NCBI GenBank assembly: GCA_050330955.1
Contig: JBHJHJ010000107.1
Coordinates: 1-11,567 of the forward strand
DNA from: JBCCAG01 sp050330955
GTDB lineage: Bacteria; Cyanobacteriota; Cyanobacteriia; CAKZMO01
Direction of reading: 5' to 3'
DNA length: 11,567 nucleotides
Shown here piece by piece: positions 7,430 to 11,567 of this stretch. The notes below the pieces were generated by a model that had not been told where the DNA came from, ran no database searches, and saw only the letters and a program-made list of their open reading frames with translations. Both the position numbers and the translations under genes were made by a program. Position 1 is the stretch's first letter. Every line of letters begins with the position of its first letter.

Positions 7430-7655
7430 TATTTAAAGGGCCAGCGTTCAGTTTAGTGATGTGTCACAAGCCGCCCCAGGCAGTTGTATATTTTGGATAA
7501 AGTTAGTCGTGGTAGGATCAAAGGCGGGCTGTGTTGGCGGACTGACAAGCGATTGATTCCAGGGCTTAATTGCCACGCTCATTGGCAGCTAGCGCTGAAT
7601 TAAAGCGTCATACAGATCTGTCTAAGGCTTGTCTCGGGCGAATTCTGTGGATTTT

Positions 7656-7661
7656 AGGAGG
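7656..7661 (+). promoter_or_regulatory. Shine-Dalgarno AGGAGG that decides a GTG start
   Basis: A full AGGAGG sits 11 bases before the GTG at 7673. It is the strongest ribosome site in the window and supports that GTG over later in-frame starts, although the spacing is slightly long. Confidence 0.75.
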
Positions 7662-7672
7662 CTACAAAAGGC

Positions 7673-8761
7673 GTGCAAGCGAATCGAACCGCCGAGCAGA
7701 CCACCCCTCAGGTTCATGGGAAACAGAAGCCTCTGCGAGTCGGCATCATCGGCGTTGGCAGCATGGGACAGCACCATGCTCGCGTTTTAAGTCTGCTAAA
7801 GGATGTCTCTTTTGTTGGCGTCGCCGACATTAACGTTGAGCGGGGCTTGGATACGGCCAGCAAATATCAGGCCCGATTTTTTGAACACTATCGCGACCTG
7901 CTGCCCCAGGTCGACGCCGTCTGCATCGCGGTGCCGACGCGGCTGCACTATGAGGTGGGCATGGCCTGCCTTAAGTCCGGCGTTCATGTGCTGATTGAAA
8001 AGCCTATCGCGGCCAGCATCAGCGAGGCAGAGTCCCTCGTCAACGCGGCAGCTCAGTTCAAGTGCATTCTTCAAGTGGGGCACATTGAGCGCTTCAACCC
8101 GGCGTTCCAGGAGCTGAGCCAGGTGCTCAAGGCTGAGGAACTGCTGGCCATTGAGGCCCACCGCATGAGCCCCTATTCTGACCGGGCCAACGACGTTTCC
8201 GTCGTGCTGGATTTGATGATCCACGACATTGACCTCCTGCTGGAGCTGGTGGGCTCCCCGGCGGTGCACCTCACCGCCAGCGGCAGCCGCGCCTCCGACT
8301 CGGGCCAGCTCGACTATGTGACGGCGACTCTGGGGTTTGCCAACGGCATTGTGGCCACCCTAACTGCGAGCAAGATTACCCACCGCAAAATTCGCCGCAT
8401 CGTGGCCCACTGTAAGCAGTCCCTCACCGAAGCAGATTTTCTCAACAGCGAAATTTTGATCCACCGCCAGACCACGGCCAACTGCTCCACCGACCACGGT
8501 CAGGTGCTGTACCGACAGGATGGCCTGATTGAGAAGGTCTACACCAGCAATATCGAGCCGCTGCACGCGGAGCTGGAGCACTTTGTGCACTGTGTCCGGG
8601 GTGGGTTTCAGCCCTCTGTCGGCGGAGAGCAGGCCCTCAAAGCGCTGCGGCTTGCTAGCCTGATTGACCAGATGGCCCTAGACGGCAAGATGTGGAACCA
8701 GCCCAATTTAGATCTGAGCCTTGAATTAGTCCCGCCACCGTCATCTGCCATGACGGTTTAG
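7673..8761 (+). CDS. Gfo/Idh/MocA-family NAD(P)-dependent oxidoreductase
   Basis: Predicted cytosolic dehydrogenase acting on a sugar, nucleotide sugar or inositol-like substrate. The 362-residue product has an extension of about 20 residues, then the Rossmann motif VGIIGVGSMGQHHARV (23-38). The family EKP motif follows at 109-111, with its lysine in the active site. Next are VGHIERFNPAF (135-145) and VLDLMIHDIDLLLELVG (178-194), where His184 is the likely catalytic histidine. The HIERFNP and MIHDIDL blocks resemble UDP-N-acetylglucosamine dehydrogenase-like members (GnnA/WlbA type), but no nucleotide-sugar genes are nearby, so the substrate is unknown. It is not a good match to biliverdin reductase, another family member of cyanobacteria. 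The start is a GTG with AGGAGG upstream. The phosphoketolase-like gene follows after 107 bases containing a long hairpin. Confidence 0.9.
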   Translation: MQANRTAEQTTPQVHGKQKPLRVGIIGVGSMGQHHARVLSLLKDVSFVGVADINVERGLDTASKYQARFFEHYRDLLPQVDAVCIAVPTRLHYEVGMACLKSGVHVLIEKPIAASISEAESLVNAAAQFKCILQVGHIERFNPAFQELSQVLKAEELLAIEAHRMSPYSDRANDVSVVLDLMIHDIDLLLELVGSPAVHLTASGSRASDSGQLDYVTATLGFANGIVATLTASKITHRKIRRIVAHCKQSLTEADFLNSEILIHRQTTANCSTDHGQVLYRQDGLIEKVYTSNIEPLHAELEHFVHCVRGGFQPSVGGEQALKALRLASLIDQMALDGKMWNQPNLDLSLELVPPPSSAMTV

Positions 8762-8767
8762 CGGTAG

Positions 8768-8823
8768 GATCGCTTCAGACCGCTTGATGAGAGTTGGCCA
8801 CTGAATGGTCTGAAACTGCGATC
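8768..8823 (+). promoter_or_regulatory. Long intergenic stem-loop (14 bp, one bulge)
   Basis: GATCGC-TTCAGACC (8768-8781) is fully complementary to GGTCTGAA (8807-8814) and GCGATC (8818-8823), with a 3-base bulge (8815-8817) and a 25-base loop. It starts seven bases after the oxidoreductase stop and ends 45 bases before the next ATG. There is no T-run after it, so a classical intrinsic terminator is not supported. It may protect a 3' end, attenuate transcription or form a structured leader. An 8-base palindrome CTCGCGAG overlaps its right end (8823-8830). Confidence 0.55.
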
Positions 8824-8856
8824 TCGCGAGCGGGCTGCGTCATTCAGGCTATAAGC

Positions 8857-8861
8857 GAGGA
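8857..8861 (+). promoter_or_regulatory. Shine-Dalgarno GAGGA that decides the 8869 start
   Basis: GAGGA lies seven bases before the ATG at 8869, an ideal spacing. The same frame could begin at a TTG at 8794, but that has no ribosome site and would force translation through the stem-loop at 8768-8823, so 8869 is preferred. Confidence 0.7.
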
Positions 8862-8868
8862 TCTATCT

Positions 8869-11064
8869 ATGACGGCTGTCACCCGGCCCGCCTTCTGGGA
8901 AGGTATTCAGTATTTTGGCGACCCACCCACTGGCTACGAGCAGCACGGCCAATCGCCAGTTATTTCTGAGGGGGCGACGGCGATCGCAGATCCCAATGAC
9001 GATACTGCGGCATACCAAACCATGCTCTACGCCGACGCCCTGCGCTACCTGACGCTGCAGATTACGGGCAGTAAGGCCTCCGGACACCCTGGCGGATTTG
9101 CCAGCCAGGCCGAGGCCTACGCGGCACTGGTCCTGCTGGGCCACAAGAACATTCTCACGGAGGTGGGGCACCACGCACCGGGGTTCTACAGCGCCATGTT
9201 CCTCGACAGCTCCCTAGAAGACATGGGCATCAATACCGTGCAGGAAATGCGCGATCGCTTCCGCGAGCTGCACGGCCTGCTGGGTCACCTGTCGGGCTAC
9301 ATTCCAGGAATTTTGTCCCCTGCCGGCCCTCTGGGCCAGGGGCAGCACTTTGCCATGGCGGCGGCAATGCTCAACCGGGACGTGCTGTTTCCCTTCACGG
9401 TGGGCGACGGCGGCCTAGGCGAGCCCTATGTGATGAGCGCCATGGCCCACTTCCACACTGCAATTCCTGCAGTGACTAACTTCTTGCCGGTGCTGGTGTG
9501 GAATGGCTATTCCCAGGAGCACCACAGCATGGTCTCCACCTTCACCAACGCCCAGATGGAAGAATACTGGCTGGGGAACGGCTTTAAGAAGGTGGTGCTG
9601 GTGGACGCCAAGGGCTTCGACGACCAGCACCAAGACGGTGACTACGTGGACAGCACCCTGTTTTCCATAGACCGGCGCGTTGCCTTCACTAAGGCGATGC
9701 TGATGGCGGCCCAAGAGGCGGCGCAATCTGCCCTGAATGGGACTCTCACCGTGCTGATTATCAAACAGCTCAAGGGGGCGGGCACTCACGCCCAAGGCTC
9801 TAAATCCCACAACCTTTACGCCTTCCACACCTTAGAAAATCCCGATTTGGTCAACGCCCTGAAGACGCGGGCCCTGCCGCAAGAGGCTTGGGACCTGGTG
9901 CGCACGAACTGCGTCCGCGCCGGGGGTGGCCCGGCAGCTAAAGTGGCGGTGACTGAGACGGAGCGATCGCTGCCGGATTTGGGCGCGCTGCCTCTGGAGG
10001 AGTATACAGTGGAGGGCGATCGCAAGGTGGCCACCACCGCCATGGGGCAGCTCGTGGCCCACGTAGGTCAGCAGGACCCAGACTTTTTGGTCACCAACGC
10101 CGACGGCAACGAAGCCTCAGGCATCAAAAATATTAACCAGGCCCTGAAGGTGCTGCACCCCACCACCGACGACCTGTACAACCAAGGTCCTAAAGGTCAG
10201 GTGTATGAGCCTTTGAGCGAGGATGCCTGCTCTGGCCTAGCGGCGGGGCTGTGCCTCATGGGGGGCCGCACCCTGTGGTGCTCCTACGAGTCGTTTGCCA
10301 TTAACGGCTTACCCATCTGGCAGACGGTGACCCAGGCCATGGCCGAGCTGCGTCGCTCCACCCCCGCTACGGTCACGCTATTTACCGCTGGGGCCTTAGA
10401 GCAGGGGCGCAACGGCTGGACCCACCAGCGCCCCGAAATCGAAGCCTACCTAGCGGCGATGATGCGCAACGGCAACATCTTCCCGCTGTTTCCCACCGAC
10501 GCCAACAGCATCCAGGCCTGCTACGCCTGGGCGCTGGAGCAGCGCAACAAAGGCATAACCATTACCGCCAGCAAGACGCCGCTGCCAGTACGCACTACTT
10601 TTGAGCAAACCCAGCAGGCCCTGCGAGAGGGCGGGGTGACGCTGTACGAATCGGAAGGCAGCAAAACAGTTGTGTTTGCGGTGCTGGGAGATATGGTGCT
10701 GCTGCCGGTGTTTGACGCCGCCGCTATTTTAGAGCAGGAAGGCATCGGCACCCGCATTGTGTCGGTGGTGAACCCCAGGCGGCTATACCGCCCTTCGGAC
10801 GTAGCCTGGGAGACCTGCACTGAGCCTGACGACGGCTTTTTGGATGATGCCGGGTTTGAGCAGCTGTTTGGCGGGGATGCGGTTATCGCGGTGACGGGGG
10901 GAGCCAGCACCATGCTGGAGCCGGTGATGCTGCGGTCCAATGCGCCCCGAGACACCTTTGCCTGGAAGCGGGGCGAGACCACCAACAGCGCCGCTCTGCT
11001 GATGGACTTAAACGGGATTACAGCGGAGGCCCTGAAAAAACAGGCGATCGCGCTGCTGGGGTAA
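8869..11064 (+). CDS. Phosphoketolase-like thiamine-diphosphate enzyme
   Basis: Classical phosphoketolases split xylulose 5-phosphate or fructose 6-phosphate with phosphate to acetyl phosphate plus an aldose phosphate. This 731-residue product has the same order of parts. The cofactor domain has SGHPGG (71-76), VGHHAPG (99-105), VGDGGLGEP (178-186) and WNGYSQEHH (211-219). The second domain has LSEDACSGL with likely catalytic Glu451, then CSYESFA (471-477) and GRNGWTHQ (513-520). The C-terminal domain ends RGETTNSAALLMDLNGI. By remembered alignment, Glu451, Gln512 and His519 match E479, Q546 and H553 of Bifidobacterium phosphoketolase, but Arg514 stands where H548 is expected. The signature EGGELGY is absent and GDGE reads GDGG. 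It is shorter than usual (about 800). It may be the second cyanobacterial paralogue (Synechocystis sll0529 type); whether it has phosphoketolase activity is open. Confidence 0.85.
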   Translation: MTAVTRPAFWEGIQYFGDPPTGYEQHGQSPVISEGATAIADPNDDTAAYQTMLYADALRYLTLQITGSKASGHPGGFASQAEAYAALVLLGHKNILTEVGHHAPGFYSAMFLDSSLEDMGINTVQEMRDRFRELHGLLGHLSGYIPGILSPAGPLGQGQHFAMAAAMLNRDVLFPFTVGDGGLGEPYVMSAMAHFHTAIPAVTNFLPVLVWNGYSQEHHSMVSTFTNAQMEEYWLGNGFKKVVLVDAKGFDDQHQDGDYVDSTLFSIDRRVAFTKAMLMAAQEAAQSALNGTLTVLIIKQLKGAGTHAQGSKSHNLYAFHTLENPDLVNALKTRALPQEAWDLVRTNCVRAGGGPAAKVAVTETERSLPDLGALPLEEYTVEGDRKVATTAMGQLVAHVGQQDPDFLVTNADGNEASGIKNINQALKVLHPTTDDLYNQGPKGQVYEPLSEDACSGLAAGLCLMGGRTLWCSYESFAINGLPIWQTVTQAMAELRRSTPATVTLFTAGALEQGRNGWTHQRPEIEAYLAAMMRNGNIFPLFPTDANSIQACYAWALEQRNKGITITASKTPLPVRTTFEQTQQALREGGVTLYESEGSKTVVFAVLGDMVLLPVFDAAAILEQEGIGTRIVSVVNPRRLYRPSDVAWETCTEPDDGFLDDAGFEQLFGGDAVIAVTGGASTMLEPVMLRSNAPRDTFAWKRGETTNSAALLMDLNGITAEALKKQAIALLG

Positions 11065-11093
11065 TTGGCTTGTTTTGCGTGCCGCTGATCACA

Positions 11094-11143
11094 GCAGGCC
11101 GTTGGCGAATAGGGGGCAGATCCTCCATTCGCGATTGGCCTGC
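11094..11143 (+). terminator. Large imperfect hairpin after the phosphoketolase-like gene
   Basis: GCAGGCC (11094-11100) pairs with GGCCTGC (11137-11143). After a 4-by-4 internal loop, GCGAATAGGGG (11105-11115) pairs with CCTCCATTCGC (11122-11132), with one A-C mismatch, one G-U and a 6-base loop. It begins 29 bases after the stop codon. No T-tract follows, only CGCTTTAA, so it may be a weak terminator, a 3'-end stabiliser or a palindromic repeat element. Confidence 0.5.
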
Positions 11144-11169
11144 GCTTTAACCCCACCCGCAGCTAAAGG

Positions 11170-11379
11170 ATGCTGTTGGCGCGATCTTTAGTGTGGGGCG
11201 ATGCGTATTGAGTGCGCAGCCGTTGATCTTTAGCGTTGAGGCATCGATCTTTAGTGCGCAGCCGTTGATCTTTAGTGTTGAGGCATCGATCTTTAGTACG
11301 CAGCCGTTGATCTTTAGTGTTGAGGTATCGATCTTTAGTGCGAAGCGATGCGTATTGAGTATGCAGACATCGATCTTTA
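11170..11379. repeat. 21-bp tandem repeat array, about ten units
   Basis: GATCTTTA occurs at 11183, 11225, 11246, 11267, 11288, 11309, 11330 and 11372. Every spacing is 21 or 42 bases. Units begin at 11170 and every 21 bases after. Three P units (11212, 11254, 11296) end GCAGCCGTTGATCTTTA. They alternate with three Q units (11233, 11275, 11317) ending GAGGCATCGATCTTTA or, in the last, GAGGTATCGATCTTTA. This 126-bp core is bracketed by two R units (11191, 11338) that share GCGATGCGTATTGA in place of the GATCTTTA end. A P/Q hybrid (11359) and a decayed unit (11170) lie outside. Because 21 is a multiple of three, open frames of 75 (+) and 96 (-) codons cross it, both from GTG without ribosome sites. 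I do not call them genes. Confidence 0.95.
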
Positions 11380-11567
11380 ATGTGCAGTCTCCAAAGAGCG
11401 CTGCGATCGCACAGCTATAGTCGGGTACCAATCTCACGGAATTGGCACAACGTAGTTCTTGCGAACTGTTAAGGAATTAGCGTCCACTTCCCAAAACGGC
11501 TGAAGTACTCATTGGTGATTGTTACCTGTTAAAGGTCGCCAATCGCCAGAGCCAATGAAGGCAGCCC
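11380..11567. other. Non-coding right end of window
   Basis: No convincing gene is seen. It contains a HIP1 site (11403-11410) and a perfect dyad AGTTC-TTGC-GAACT (11454-11467). The last 100 bases are more AT-rich than the genes to the left, as in a promoter region, perhaps for a gene beyond the edge. No clear -35/-10 pair was found. Confidence 0.4.

Larger units (their letters stand above)
7253..7672. other. 420-base divergent intergenic region
   Basis: Separates the leftward response regulator from the rightward oxidoreductase and should carry both promoters. I see no gene in it. Visible structure, by position: a perfect dyad GGGCGG-C-CCGCCC (7396-7408) and an overlapping 13-bp tandem repeat (7404-7429). 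GTGA-N4-TCAC (7456-7467) follows, its spacer too short for a CRP site. Then TGCCA-N7-TGGCA (7571-7587), a LysR-regulator-like shape, and the 10-base palindrome ACAGATCTGT (7612-7621). A weak rightward promoter could be CTGACA (7542-7547) and CTTAAT (7565-7570) with a 17-base spacer. The minus strand has TAGAAT about 100 bases before the regulator. None of these is convincing alone. Confidence 0.5.

Noticed and set aside
7456..7467. Possible cAMP-receptor (CRP) site GTGA-N4-TCAC
   Set aside because: The CRP consensus needs six bases between TGTGA and TCACA; here there are only four, so the spacing is wrong.
7796..8269. Minus-strand open frame of 157 codons
   Set aside because: Antisense shadow of the Gfo/Idh/MocA gene; no family motif seen.
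9415..9828. Minus-strand open frame of 137 codons
   Set aside because: Antisense shadow inside the phosphoketolase-like gene, whose sense frame has clear motifs.
10521..11156. Minus-strand open frame of 211 codons, antisense to the 3' end of the phosphoketolase-like gene
   Set aside because: Most of it is antisense to conserved coding sequence, it shows no domain, and its start falls in the noncoding end region beyond the hairpin.
11170..11379. CRISPR array
   Set aside because: Units are directly abutting 21-mers with no unique spacers, and no cas gene is in the window.
11147..11437. Minus-strand 96-codon frame with LKIDAST/LKINGCA heptads, and the opposing plus-strand 75-codon frame at 11193-11420
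   Set aside because: Both arise because the repeat period is a multiple of three. Both start at GTG with no ribosome site, and two opposed open frames over the same repeat are weak evidence for coding. Kept only as an open question in the array finding.

Overview
The window looks like ordinary cyanobacterial chromosome. The palindrome GCGATCGC (HIP1) occurs about 19 times by eye, roughly once per 600 bases, inside and outside genes. The gene set also fits a cyanobacterium: a plant/cyanobacterial-type glutathione reductase, folate-dependent TrmFO, solitary BioY next to LspA, a tRNA without an encoded CCA end, and a phosphoketolase-like enzyme. Base composition is fairly GC-rich. I cannot name the genus from sequence alone.

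Layout, left to right. 1-1058 (+) is the 3' three quarters of gor (glutathione reductase), cut by the window edge. 1155-3065 (+) is an MscS-type mechanosensitive channel with a cyanobacterial periplasmic domain and an acidic Gly-Pro tail. 3177-4565 (+) is trmFO (tRNA m5U54 methylation). It converges with a minus-strand cluster read right to left: tRNA-Arg(CCG) at 5871-5799, then bioY (biotin ECF transporter S component), then lspA (signal peptidase II). 6083-6568 (+) is a low-molecular-weight tyrosine phosphatase that converges with a NarL/LuxR-type response regulator on the minus strand (7252-6584). A 420-base divergent intergenic region follows, then a Gfo/Idh/MocA-type NAD(P) oxidoreductase (7673-8761, +) and a phosphoketolase-like thiamine-diphosphate enzyme (8869-11064, +). 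The last 500 bases hold no convincing gene. They contain a large hairpin and a regular 21-bp tandem repeat array.

The genes do not form one pathway. They are mainly housekeeping: redox homeostasis, osmotic protection, tRNA modification, lipoprotein maturation, biotin uptake, signalling and central carbon metabolism. Three starts are moved inward from the longest open frames because better initiation sites are visible: lspA at 5061, the response regulator at 7252 and the phosphoketolase-like gene at 8869. The MscS start is also moved, with less certainty.

I found no clear undescribed multi-gene system such as a defence island, CRISPR array or mobile element. The items most worth following are the 21-bp array at 11170-11379, which has a symmetric unit order and a period of two DNA helical turns, and the phosphoketolase-like enzyme, whose active-site and signature motifs depart from classical phosphoketolases. 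A long stem between the last two genes is also of interest.
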